64,000 nucleotides of DNA from Deltaproteobacteria bacterium (lineage in GTDB: Bacteria; Myxococcota; UBA727; VGSZ01), in assembly GCA_020850995.1 (NCBI GenBank), contig JADZDP010000257.1, positions 1 through 64,000 of the forward strand, in the 5' to 3' direction. Below, piece by piece: positions 1 to 8,165 of this stretch; within the stretch, counting starts at the first letter, position 1, and each line of letters opens with the position of its first letter. The notes below the pieces were generated by a model, which made no database searches, was not told where the DNA came from, and was given only the letters and a program-made list of their open reading frames with translations. The translations under genes and the position numbers were made by a program.

Positions 1-367
1 ACCCGCGCACTTCCTTGGACAGCGCTGCACCACGCGCACCACCGGCGGATGCGGGACGCCTGGGGCAAGCATTATCCACCGAGACTCCAGTAGATTCCTC
101 GAATGGGCTGCCGCGTCGTTGCTCGCCCCACGGTGTTCAGGCTTCCGGCTCAGCAACGGGAGATCCGACAACTTCCCTGACACAGGGGGTCGAGCTCGTT
201 TCAAAACCCCTCCCGTCGCGTGCATCGCGCCAGGCGGGCGATCACTTCGTTGCTGCGGGCCGACCATCCGTCGAGGATGGCCGGCTCCTCGCGCCTTGTG
301 CTCACCCGCCTGGCGCGCGCCCGCTCGGTCCGGGGTATTGAACCGAACTCTAGCGGTCGGGCGTAGG
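1..367. other. No convincing gene in the first 367 bases
   Basis: The short open frames here have compositions typical of random GC-rich frames and no recognisable motif. A small inverted repeat, CCATCC / GGATGG with a five-base loop, lies at about 266-282. It resembles the hairpin of the dispersed repeats described below, but the conserved core of that family is absent. The region may hold the promoter of the gene starting at 368. Confidence 0.4.
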
Positions 368-1828
368 ATGCGCGCGGTGAACCACCAAGGACAATTCTCC
401 AGTGGCGAGATGATGGAGTGGATCCGCACACTCGCCTCCTTCGGGCCACGACGTGCGGGGACCGAAGCGGGCCACCGCGCGGAGGAGTGGTTGGTCGATC
501 AGCTCCAGGCCTTCGGCTTGGGTGGCGTGCACAAGGAGTCGATCCCTGTCGAGGCCTACGCGCCGCGCGACACCAGGCTCGAGGTCGGCGGCACGTCGTT
601 TGCCGCCCAGTGGATCCCCTACTGCAAGTACACGCCCGCCGAGGGGCTCGAGGCGCCGCTCGTGTGGGCCGACTCGAACGCGCTGTTCGCATCGGGCGAT
701 TGGGTCGGGAAGATCGTGGTGACGGAGATCGGCTTTCCGCTGCTCGACGTCGCGCTCATCTCGCGCTTCTCCTTGGGCAAGCACGATCCCGACGACTCGC
801 TCAAGGACGTGAAGCACCCAGCGACCTGGGTGCGCCTGGGGTGGCACCTGTACCGCAAGGCCTTCGAGCGCGGCGCGGTCGGCTTCGTGGGCATCTTGCG
901 GGACCAGCCCGGCGGCTCGTACCGGATGTATGCGCCCTACGGCTTCAAGGAGGCGGACATCCTCGACAAGCCGCTGCCGGGCGTTTGGGTGAGCCGCGCC
1001 GACGGCGCGAGGTTGAAGGAGCTCGCGAGCGCGGGGGCGAAGGCGCGCCTGCTGCATGTCGGCGAGCGGAGGTCGTCGCAGACGCACAACGTCGTTGCCG
1101 AGATCCCGGGGCAGACCGATGAGGCCGTCGTCATCCACTGCCACCACGACTCACCATTCAGCTCGCCGGTGGAAGACGCCTCTGGCTGCGCGGTCATCCT
1201 CGCCGTGGCCCGCTGGCTCGCGACGCGCCCCACGCCGCGACGGAAGATCGTCGTGCTGTTCACGGCCGGCCACTTCTACGGCTCGATCGGCACCAGGCGA
1301 TTCATCGCCGACCACGCGCGCGACCTGGTGCCGAAGGTCGCCCTCGAGGTGACGGTAGAGCACGTCGCGAAGGAGGCCATCGAAGATGAGTCCGGGGCGC
1401 TCATCGAGAGCGGGCGCGCCGAGGGGACGGGCGTCTTCGTCCCCTTCAATCAGGCGATGGTCGAGCTGGTGCGCGGCAACCTCGAGGACAACGACGTCGA
1501 TCGCGCGTTTCTGCTCCCGCCCGAGGGGCCACTCGGGCCCTACCCGCCGACGGACGGCGGCGACTGGTACGAGGCAGGGGTCCCGGTGGTGAACTTCATC
1601 TCGAACCCGGTCTACCTGTTGAACGCCGAGGACGACCTGAGCTGGGTGATGGAGCACCGGCTGTCGAAGATGGCGGGCGCGGTGGCGGGCATCCTCGAAG
1701 GCAGCGAGCAGCTCTCGCGCGAGCAGATCGCAGCCGTCGACTTCCGTGCCTTCAAGCTCAAGATGAAGGCGATCAAGAGGCTGGTCTCGTTGAAGACGAC
1801 GCGCTTCGGTCTGCGGCCCGTGTACTGA
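368..1828 (+). CDS. M28-family peptidase homologue with degenerate metal site
   Basis: This 486-residue protein has the layout of M28 (aminopeptidase Y/S) zinc peptidases: an N-terminal helix with 'RRAGTEAGHRAEEWL', a PA-like insert, then the metallopeptidase core. The first metal motif reads 'HCHHDSP' (about residues 257-263) and the bridging acid motif reads 'PVEDASG' (about 267-273). The segment that in active enzymes carries the catalytic Glu-Glu pair reads 'TAGHFYGSIGTRRF' (from residue 299), with no glutamate. The last His ligand region reads 'LLNAEDDLSW'. It is therefore probably an M28 relative with altered or lost catalysis. ATG 368 was chosen because the domain starts soon after it; ATG 410/413 are alternatives. 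The upstream frame extends to 119 but looks non-coding. There is no clear signal peptide. Confidence 0.8.
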   Translation: MRAVNHQGQFSSGEMMEWIRTLASFGPRRAGTEAGHRAEEWLVDQLQAFGLGGVHKESIPVEAYAPRDTRLEVGGTSFAAQWIPYCKYTPAEGLEAPLVWADSNALFASGDWVGKIVVTEIGFPLLDVALISRFSLGKHDPDDSLKDVKHPATWVRLGWHLYRKAFERGAVGFVGILRDQPGGSYRMYAPYGFKEADILDKPLPGVWVSRADGARLKELASAGAKARLLHVGERRSSQTHNVVAEIPGQTDEAVVIHCHHDSPFSSPVEDASGCAVILAVARWLATRPTPRRKIVVLFTAGHFYGSIGTRRFIADHARDLVPKVALEVTVEHVAKEAIEDESGALIESGRAEGTGVFVPFNQAMVELVRGNLEDNDVDRAFLLPPEGPLGPYPPTDGGDWYEAGVPVVNFISNPVYLLNAEDDLSWVMEHRLSKMAGAVAGILEGSEQLSREQIAAVDFRAFKLKMKAIKRLVSLKTTRFGLRPVY

Positions 1829-1914
1829 TGAGATTGGATGGACGAGCCGCGCCGGTGCGCGCGGCCCCGCGCGGCGTCGCGGATGTGACCGAGGGCGGCG
1901 ATCCAAAGGCGCTG

Positions 1915-2056
1915 CCAGCGTCCCTTGCTTCGTTCCTCGCTCGGTCCTCGCCCCGCTGGCCGCGTCGCGCGCTCGGCACGCCGACGGGCTCGCGCCTCCG
2001 CAGTTTCTTGTTCTCGTGGCAAGCCCCTTCGCGATCCCCCGATCAACCGATGCTGG
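1915..2056 (-). repeat. Dispersed structured repeat, diverged copy D
   Basis: Read on the minus strand, this gap contains a diverged version of the ~150-bp repeat found at 25.4, 38.3 and 53.1 kb. The core (1939-1975) matches copy A at most positions, mainly with A/G changes, and keeps 'GCGCGACGC' and 'GAGGACCGAGC'. A hairpin with a CGTC loop (1975-1996) sits where the other copies have theirs. Outer arms near 1915-1928 and 2041-2056 pair imperfectly (CCAGC / GCTGG plus neighbours). It lies between two plus-strand genes, 3' of the M28-like gene. Confidence 0.55.
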
Positions 2057-2095
2057 AACGGCTGTAACACTCGCGCGTAGCCGGGTCCGACGGCG

Positions 2096-2848
2096 ATGTG
2101 CTACCGCATCGAGGAGATGCTCGCCGTGCTCCTCGCACTCGCCGCGCACCCGCACGGCATCCCGCCGGGCGCGCCGCCCGACGTCGCCTCCTGCATCGAG
2201 CGCGGCGCGTTGTTCGTGGCGAGCCCGGACTTCTTCGAGGAGCTGCGCTTCACGCATGCCGACGGCACGAGCGAGCGCGCGTATCAGGTGCTCGATCGTC
2301 ACGACGGCAAGACCGGCTACCTGCTGATCTTCCCCGCGAGCTGCCGCATCGTCGTGCTCGCGGTGTCACCGGCGGGTGACGGGGCCGAGACCGCGCAGCT
2401 CCTGGTGGCCGGCGCCGCCTCGGCCGAGGAGCGCGACAACCTGCTGCGGTGGGCGCGCTTCGTCCCCTTCGACGAGCGCAACCCCGCGCACGCGGCGTGG
2501 GAGATGGGACCACGCCCAGGGGCGCCGCGCTGGCTGCCCGGCAGACCGGTGCCGCAGCAGAGCGCGTGGCGCGCGCTCCCCGACGGACGCTGGCAGGTCC
2601 AGCGGCTGGCACGCTTCGCGCGGCCGATCGCGTGGGAAGGAGCGGACACCACCGACGTCGCCCTCTACGTCTACCCGGGTCGCGCCGGTGAGGCTGCCTT
2701 GGCGGTCTACGACGAGCGCGGCGATCGCTTCGCCGTCGTGGCCGTAGTGCCGGCGCGCGCCGTGGACTCCGTCTCCATCGTGCGCACCAAGGACCGGGTG
2801 CTCGTCGTTGGTCCTGACGGTACCGAGCGGGTCATCCGGCTGCCGTGA
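2096..2848 (+). CDS. Hypothetical protein
   Basis: This is a 250-residue protein of unknown function. It opens with a short hydrophobic stretch (MLAVLLALAAHPHG if begun at ATG 2117, which has GAGG just upstream), possibly a weak export signal. The rest alternates beta-type segments ('KTGYLLIFPASCRIVVLAV', 'VALYVYPGRAGEAALAVYD', 'DRVLVVGPDG') with no enzyme motif that I recognise. It is convergent with the lipoprotein gene that ends at 2932. Codon bias and the absence of a competing frame support it being real; the exact start is uncertain. Confidence 0.6.
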   Translation: MCYRIEEMLAVLLALAAHPHGIPPGAPPDVASCIERGALFVASPDFFEELRFTHADGTSERAYQVLDRHDGKTGYLLIFPASCRIVVLAVSPAGDGAETAQLLVAGAASAEERDNLLRWARFVPFDERNPAHAAWEMGPRPGAPRWLPGRPVPQQSAWRALPDGRWQVQRLARFARPIAWEGADTTDVALYVYPGRAGEAALAVYDERGDRFAVVAVVPARAVDSVSIVRTKDRVLVVGPDGTERVIRLP

Positions 2849-2931
2849 GGCTGCCGGAGGCGGACGAGGCCGGGCTGCGTGCGCGCCAGCGGCGCTCCCT
2901 GGGGGCGCGGTGACCACGGCGTCAGTCGCGG

Positions 2932-4239
2932 TCAGCGGATGGCCTCGATGGCGGTGACCTGCATCGTCACATCGGCAAAACTGGCGAGCACCTGTTCGAC
3001 CTGCGTCGTGTTGTCACCGATCGCGAAGAACGACTGGAGCGCATGCACGTCGTCGGGAGGGATCGAGAGTTGGCTGCGGGCGACCACGGCGGCGTCGACG
3101 TCGGTGACGGTGTGGGCCGCCAAGGTGCTGACGTCACCGTTGTTGACCGCCGCGAACAGCGTCGTGTTGTGGCCGACGCGGGTCTCCAGGGCATCCCGCG
3201 AGGAGGTACCGGCGAACCGGCCGGCAACCTCGCCGGCGTCGGAGATGACCGCGACCCCGTCGAGCCCCGCGGGCAACGAGGCGTCGTCGTTGTCGGCATC
3301 CTCGAAGTCGACGTCGCTCACCTCGAACACGTCGACGACGTTGGTCGTGAGCGCCGTGTTGCGGATCCCCAGGTGGGCGAGCAGCGCGCGGTGCAGCGTC
3401 AGCACCACCGTCTCCTCGATGGTGAGGGTGCCGGCGGTGACGGACCGCTCGATGACGATGAGCCCCGAGGAGGCCTCGCGCAGCGTCGGCGCCTGGACCT
3501 GGGTGGGGCGAGCCGCGCCCAGATCGCACAGGGTGCCCGCGTCCCAGACGCCGGTGCCGTGGTCGACCTCGGTAGACAAGAACCGGCACGCGCGCGCGAG
3601 GTAGTTCGGCTCGGCCAGCCCGTCGGCTGTCAGGTGCGTGAAGCCGAGCACGTGCTCGTCCATGCCGCTCAGCTGCAAGACCCCCAAGCTCGCGCTCGCC
3701 ACCATGGACGTGCCGCCGCTGGGCGCCGCAACGTCGTCGAAGTAGACCTCCAGGTCGTCGCTGATCTGGCGTTGGGTGAACACGTAGATGGTGTTCGCGG
3801 TGCGGCGCGCGTACGAAGGCACCAGCGCATCGTCGAGGCGTGGGTCGCGCACCCGCGCCGCGCCGGTGGCGCTGGCCTCGTCGACGCCAAGCGGGATCGC
3901 GAGCACCATCGGCGCGCCCGGGTCACCACCGGCCACCGCGACGGTCGCTCGCCAGCGAAAGGCGGGCTCGTCCCAGTCGACCGGCGGCTCGCCTTCACCC
4001 TCGCCTTCTTCACCTTCACCTTCACCTTCACCTTCACCTTCGCCCGCGCCCTCGCCCTCGCCTTCACCTTCTCCGGTCGCCCCTTCGCAGGTGCCGTTGA
4101 GGCAGCGCTGCGTCGGGGGACATGCCGCATCATTGACGCACGCGGTGTCACCGCCCAGCGCCGACACGATGGTGCAAGCGCTGGTGCCCAACGCGAGCGC
4201 CACCGCGCACAGCAGCAATGTCGCCGTGGTGCGCCTCAC
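2932..4239 (-). CDS. Glu-Gly-linker lipoprotein with DUF2341-like beta domain
   Basis: The GTG at 4239 gives a clean lipoprotein signal (VRRTTATLLL..., Cys after 'LGTSA'); the open frame reaches further upstream but that extension is Arg-rich and non-coding. After the Cys comes a small four-Cys module ('CVNDAACPPTQRCLNGTC'), then an acidic Glu-Gly tract encoded by a six-base repeat, then about 300 residues of beta-type sequence. That part begins 'FRWRATVAVAGG', with 'DPRLDDALVPSY' and 'IYVFTQRQISDDLEVYFDD', resembling DUF2341-type surface domains (tentative). The protein is probably anchored in the outer membrane and displayed by the linker. The start overlaps the stop of the upstream broken gene (GTGA), so the two were probably translationally coupled. 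Confidence 0.8.
   Translation of the reverse strand: MRRTTATLLLCAVALALGTSACTIVSALGGDTACVNDAACPPTQRCLNGTCEGATGEGEGEGEGAGEGEGEGEGEGEEGEGEGEPPVDWDEPAFRWRATVAVAGGDPGAPMVLAIPLGVDEASATGAARVRDPRLDDALVPSYARRTANTIYVFTQRQISDDLEVYFDDVAAPSGGTSMVASASLGVLQLSGMDEHVLGFTHLTADGLAEPNYLARACRFLSTEVDHGTGVWDAGTLCDLGAARPTQVQAPTLREASSGLIVIERSVTAGTLTIEETVVLTLHRALLAHLGIRNTALTTNVVDVFEVSDVDFEDADNDDASLPAGLDGVAVISDAGEVAGRFAGTSSRDALETRVGHNTTLFAAVNNGDVSTLAAHTVTDVDAAVVARSQLSIPPDDVHALQSFFAIGDNTTQVEQVLASFADVTMQVTAIEAIR
3990..4076. repeat. Hexanucleotide microsatellite encoding Glu-Gly linker
   Basis: This is a run of imperfect six-base units (CTTCAC / CTCGCC on the plus strand; GAAGGC-type on the coding strand) inside the lipoprotein gene. 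It encodes alternating Glu and Gly. In-frame unit gain or loss would change linker length without a frameshift. Confidence 0.9.
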
Positions 4240-4707
4240 TCTGCCGACCCCAGCAGCAACAGCACCGCGCCCACGCCGGCTGCCGCCGCGCCGAGCCCGG
4301 CGACTGCCCACGACGCCACGCCAAGCGTGCGCTGCGGTTCGCGCGCTGTCCATGTGGCCTCGGTGTCAGCGAAGCGCGCTTCAGCAAAGACGGCGACGCC
4401 GACGCCGCCAGCGACGATGGATCGCTCGCGAGGACGACTGAGTTGTCCGTTCGCGGGCCCTAAGCACCCAGTAGAAGTGCATGCGCGCCTCCACGTCGCG
4501 CTCGAGGATGCGGTCGATCTCGCCAGCGAGCAGGTGTGCGGTGAACAGCTCGTCCTCGGTCGCGCGCTCGTCGGTGCGTATCTCGAGCAGGGCTTCGCGC
4601 GCCTCGACGTAGTCGAGCGCGTCCGCCATCGCGCGCGCCGCATCGAGGCGCTCGGCTACGGATCCTTGAGCGGCCGCCAGCAGCAGGGGAAGCACCAGCA
4701 CGTGCAT
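4236..4707 (-). pseudogene. Secreted helical-repeat/TM protein split by a frameshift
   Basis: Two partial frames on the minus strand look like one gene. The 5' part starts at ATG 4707 with a signal-like MHVLVLPLLLAAAQG, followed by helical, TPR-like sequence ('ARAMADALDYVEAREALLEI', 'ELFTAHLLAGEID', 'ARMHFYWVL'), then runs into Arg-rich nonsense and stops near 4381. About 250 bases downstream, the other frame carries a sensible C-terminus ('VAVFAEARFADTEATW') and a transmembrane helix ('AVAGLGAAAAGVGAVLLLLG'), ending at 4236. It overlaps the GTG of the next gene. The junction lies near 4450-4475. Either a true frameshift mutation or a one-base sequence error would explain it. Confidence 0.6.
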
Positions 4708-4797
4708 GCCACGAGCATAGCCGGGGTTAGCGAACCCCGTCGGCACGGCCTCGCCTTGACCCGTGCCAAGGGCGCTGGCGACCTGTCACAGAGGCCC

Positions 4798-5943
4798 TCA
4801 GCGCCGATCGTCGATGACCACGCCGTCGCCGCGCACCCACAGATCCTCCGCGCCCTCATCCGAGCCGTCGATGAACGCCGAGTCGTCGACGCCAACGATG
4901 AGCGACTGGCTCGCCGCGAGCAGCGCGGCGTTCTCCACCTCGTCGTCGATGCGGGCGAGCGCGCCGCCTGCCGCCGCGCAGGTGAGCGCGGCGTCCGCGA
5001 TGCCCACCTTGACAGCGCACACGAGCCGTCGCGCGCCCGCGATGTCTTGGGCGACGCAGTCCGGCTGATCGCCGGTACCCGCGGGCACGTCGCAGATGAA
5101 GGCGTGTGGGTGCGCGCTGTCGCACGGTACGTCGTCCCACTGGCCGGCGAAGGAGCCTCCGGAGTCGGTCACCACCAGGCGCAAGCAGTCCTGACCGCCA
5201 GCCGTGTTGTCGGGCTGCACGGGTCCCCAGTTCGAGTAGCTTGGCTCGGGGATGAGCGCCCCGCCCGGCCAGCGCCAGTCGTCGACGACATCGGGCCCGC
5301 CGCCGAGCCACCACCCGGTGGCCGAGAGCGCCGCCGCCGCCGATTGCACCGCGTCGTTGGTGGCGCGATCGTCGATGCGCGCCAGCGTGCCGCCGATGGT
5401 CGCGCAGGCAGCCGCGGCCGCGGGCCGATCGAGCGCTTCGGTACAGAGCGCGCGAGTGACACCGCCGAGCTCTGCTGTCGTGCAAGATCCGGTGCTGACG
5501 GTAGGCCAGTCGCACACCCATGGCCGCGCGAACGCACAGTCCACCTGTTGCCACTCGCCGGCCCGGTAGCCGGCGGCGGTCTGGGTGCGCAACAGCATGC
5601 AGGCGCGCGAGGGATCGGCGATCGGATCGTTGTGCCCCCAGCGGTGGTAGCTCGCGGGCTCGCCCTCGCCCTCGCCTTCACCTTCACCTTCCCCTTCGCC
5701 TTCACCTTCGCCTTCACCTTCGCCCTCGCCTTCGCCCTCACCTTCACCTTCGCCTTCACCTTCACCTTCGCCTTCGCCTTCGCCTTCGCCTTCGCCTGCA
5801 TTCCCACAGGTGCCGTCGATGCACAGCTCTCCGGTGCGGCAGGGGTGATCCTGGTCGCACGCCTTGCCCGCGAGATCGACGCCGATCGCACAGGCGCCTA
5901 GCGTTCCGAGCAGGGCAACGAGAACGTGGCGGAGGCACCACAT
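4798..5943 (-). CDS. Lipoprotein with split and intact C-type-lectin-like domains
   Basis: This 381-residue lipoprotein has a signal peptide ending at 'TLGAC', a four-Cys module ('CDQDHPCRTGELCIDGTC') and a long Glu-Gly linker. It then has the C-terminal half of a CTLD ('YHRWGHNDP' ... 'WQQVDCAFARPWVCD'), then a complete CTLD ('ALCTEALDRPAAAAACATIGG', 'GWWLGGGPDVVDDWRWPGG', 'YSNWGPVQPDN', 'WDDVPCDSAHPHAFICD'). The protein ends with the N-terminal half of another CTLD, stopping at 'GDGVVIDDRR'. A close architectural paralogue lies at 38959-40182. The order suggests circular permutation, with the end halves able to form one fold. It is probably a surface-displayed adhesin or ligand-binding protein; the ligand is unknown. 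The start is ATG 5943. Confidence 0.85.
   Translation of the reverse strand: MWCLRHVLVALLGTLGACAIGVDLAGKACDQDHPCRTGELCIDGTCGNAGEGEGEGEGEGEGEGEGEGEGEGEGEGEGEGEGEGEGEGEGEGEGEPASYHRWGHNDPIADPSRACMLLRTQTAAGYRAGEWQQVDCAFARPWVCDWPTVSTGSCTTAELGGVTRALCTEALDRPAAAAACATIGGTLARIDDRATNDAVQSAAAALSATGWWLGGGPDVVDDWRWPGGALIPEPSYSNWGPVQPDNTAGGQDCLRLVVTDSGGSFAGQWDDVPCDSAHPHAFICDVPAGTGDQPDCVAQDIAGARRLVCAVKVGIADAALTCAAAGGALARIDDEVENAALLAASQSLIVGVDDSAFIDGSDEGAEDLWVRGDGVVIDDRR
5654..5808. repeat. Hexanucleotide microsatellite encoding Glu-Gly linker
   Basis: This is a long run of six-base units (CTTCAC, CTTCGC, CTCGCC variants on the plus strand) coding for about 50 alternating Glu/Gly residues in the CTLD lipoprotein. 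It is one of the longest such tracts in the window. Confidence 0.92.
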
Positions 5944-6106
5944 GAGAGGAGCCTAGCGCGGCCAGCGCCGTGCTGCTCTATGCGAGCCCGCCGATGCCGC
6001 GACCGACCACCTGGAAGCGACCGCGCCGGCCGCCGAGCCAGGCTCTGGTGCGCTCGACGAGCGCGGCGACGGACGGGCGTCCTCTCGCATGCACAGTGTT
6101 TTCTAG

Positions 6107-6340
6107 GGAGCCATCGTCGTCGCCACCGGCGGTGACTCCGGCGCGCGGATGGTGCACCGCGAACTGCTCGGTGTGCCCAAGGACCGCGATCGCTTCGGGT
6201 GGATCCTCTTGCAGGTGCCCGGCGAGCCCTTCTGCCAGCTGCGCACCTCCTCCATCTCCGAGGACTACACGGGCGGCGGCAAGTACTCGAAGGACGGCTC
6301 ACCGTCATTTGCGCGCTTGCGCTTCCAGAAGTGCAAGTAG
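6107..6340 (+). pseudogene. Probable C-terminal remnant of a lost gene
   Basis: After an in-frame TAG (6104-6106), the frame reads 'GAIVVATGGDSGARMVHREL', then 'GWILLQVPGEPFCQLRTSS' and ends 'ARLRFQKCK'. The first in-frame ATG is at 6149 and would give a 63-residue protein. The sequence looks like genuine coding material (balanced composition, alternating beta-type residues, Cys pair) but lacks a normal start and ribosome site. I read it as the 3' end of a decayed gene; a small real protein from ATG 6149 cannot be excluded. The rest of the gap between 5944 and 6370 shows nothing recognisable. Confidence 0.45.
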
Positions 6341-6370
6341 GGTGAGCGCGGAGCACGACGCGCGCCGCGC

Positions 6371-8062
6371 TCACGGCGGCAGCGGCACGAACCGCACCGC
6401 GCCGTCGACGAGCGCGAGGCGGAAGCCAGCGCGCCCGAGGGCCCGCACGAGCTCGCGGTTTCGCTCGTCGCCGAGGTCGTTTGCCCAGACCACCGGATCC
6501 GACAGATCGGGCGCTGGGTTCCTGCGGTAGTACGCCCAGGAGTGGGGCGGCAGCGTCCGGTTGGGCAGCTCGTCGACGAAGACGAGCGCGTGGGACAAGC
6601 CGGCGGCGTCGGCCGCGCGATAGGGCAGCGCGGTGAGGTCGGCGGAGCGCGACAGCCACCAAGCGTGCGCCGGCACGAAGGTCACGAGCGCGAGCAGCGC
6701 GAGCACGGCTGGTGAGGCGATCAGCGCCGCGGCGCCGCGCGGGCGCGCGAGGCCGACCAGCGCTTGCACGCCGCGCTGCCAGCCGCTCGCGGTCAAGAGC
6801 GCGAGTGCGGGCAGCAGCTCGGCGTAGTACGCGGGCCCCACTGGCGCCACCGTCGGCACCGCCGTGAGCGCGTAGAAGGCGACGACGACGCCACAGACGG
6901 CCGCGAGGCGCACTGCCGCCGGACGCCGCTCGAAGAACGGCACGAACGCGAGCGAGACCGGCCAGCCGAACAGCCAGAACATCAGGTGCGCGCCGCCGTC
7001 GGTGAGCTGCATGAGCGAGGGCACGACGCCGGTGGGAAACACCGGGTGCGGGGCGGTGCGCGCCAGCACCTGATAGCCCGTGATGAGCGCGCCACCGTTC
7101 TGCGCCCAATTGACGGCGAGCATGCCGGCGGCGCCGAGCGCGAGGCCGGCCACGGCCACCAGCGGGCCCCAGGCGGGCGGCCGCAGCGCGCGACGCACGA
7201 GCCGCCAAGCGAGCGGTGCCAACAAGGCCGCGGCGAATGGGAGCGCGGTCTGCGGGCGAATGAACATGGCGCACGACGTCGCGAGCCCGAGCGCCGCCCA
7301 GGAGCGGATGCGCGCGGGCTGCTCGTCCACGCGCAGCGCGGCGAGCGCGACCACGCCCAGTGCGACGGCGCTCGTGGTCTGGGACAGTCGCGTGGCGAAC
7401 AGGAACGCGGTGAACGGTGAGAGCGCGACCAGCGCCGCCCCCACGATGCCGACGCGCGGGCCGAACGCGAGCCGGCCGATGGCGAAGGTGAGCAGCGTGC
7501 AAGCGCCCGCGCACAGCGGGCCGAGCGCCTCCTCCACGCTCAGCTGACGCGCGAGCGCGAGCAGCGCGGGGTGGCCGATGAAGTACGACGCATACCAGCG
7601 CCCATCGTTGATGATGAACTGGTTGTCGAAGAAGGGTCGAAGCTCGGCGGCGACCGAGCTCGCGGTGAGCGCGCCGTGCTCGAGGATCCACGCCTGGAAG
7701 CGATAGGCGTTCTCGTCGTCCGTCACCTCGACGCCACGCAACACGAGCACGCGCACGGCACCCGCGGCGAGCGTGGCCAGCGCGGCCAGCGCCCACGCCG
7801 CGCGCGCGGGTGCGCGGTCGAGCGCGTCGAAGACGCGCACCGCGCGCTCGGTGGCGACGGCGCCTGCCGCGAGCGCGAGCAGGAGCGCGGCGGGCAGCAC
7901 GTACAAGAGCTGCGAGAGGCGAAACGACAGCTCGCCGCGGGAGAGCGGGAAGCTGCCGTAGCTCGGCACAAAGTCATCGCCCCACACGGCGCTCGCCCGG
8001 AAGGCGAGCAGGAACAGCGCCGCGCCGGCGACGGCGAGCAGGGCGAAGCGACGATCCGGCAT
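6371..8062 (-). CDS. GT-C family membrane glycosyltransferase (PMT/ArnT-like)
   Basis: This 563-residue multi-pass membrane protein starts with a transmembrane helix (RRFALLAVAGAALFLLAF). The large first extracytoplasmic loop carries 'VEVTDDENAYRFQAWILEHG', the acidic motif typical of lipid-linked-sugar GT-C transferases. Many hydrophobic segments follow, then a soluble C-terminal tail ('NRELVRALGRAGFRLALVDG'). It probably moves a sugar from a polyprenyl-phosphate donor on the periplasmic face. ATG 8062 is preferred; the longer frame to 8947 overlaps the divergent GT2 gene and is spurious. The neighbours (8166, 9141) are also glycosyltransferases, suggesting an envelope-glycan locus. Confidence 0.85.
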   Translation of the reverse strand: MPDRRFALLAVAGAALFLLAFRASAVWGDDFVPSYGSFPLSRGELSFRLSQLLYVLPAALLLALAAGAVATERAVRVFDALDRAPARAAWALAALATLAAGAVRVLVLRGVEVTDDENAYRFQAWILEHGALTASSVAAELRPFFDNQFIINDGRWYASYFIGHPALLALARQLSVEEALGPLCAGACTLLTFAIGRLAFGPRVGIVGAALVALSPFTAFLFATRLSQTTSAVALGVVALAALRVDEQPARIRSWAALGLATSCAMFIRPQTALPFAAALLAPLAWRLVRRALRPPAWGPLVAVAGLALGAAGMLAVNWAQNGGALITGYQVLARTAPHPVFPTGVVPSLMQLTDGGAHLMFWLFGWPVSLAFVPFFERRPAAVRLAAVCGVVVAFYALTAVPTVAPVGPAYYAELLPALALLTASGWQRGVQALVGLARPRGAAALIASPAVLALLALVTFVPAHAWWLSRSADLTALPYRAADAAGLSHALVFVDELPNRTLPPHSWAYYRRNPAPDLSDPVVWANDLGDERNRELVRALGRAGFRLALVDGAVRFVPLPP

Positions 8063-8165
8063 CTGCCCGAGTGTGCATCCGAACGAGCACCGCGGCCAAG
8101 CAATCGTCCCGCACAACCGGCGCAGGTGACAGCCGCGCCGCTCTCCGCCACCATGCGTCACGCCG

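Noticed and set aside
266..282. CCATCC/GGATGG hairpin resembling that of repeat copy C
   Set aside because: The conserved core and outer arms are absent, so the likeness is limited to a short stem.
3043..5901. Very long plus-strand open frame across the lipoprotein genes
   Set aside because: It is the reverse-strand shadow of GC-rich genes and their six-base repeats; the minus-strand products have signal peptides and domains.
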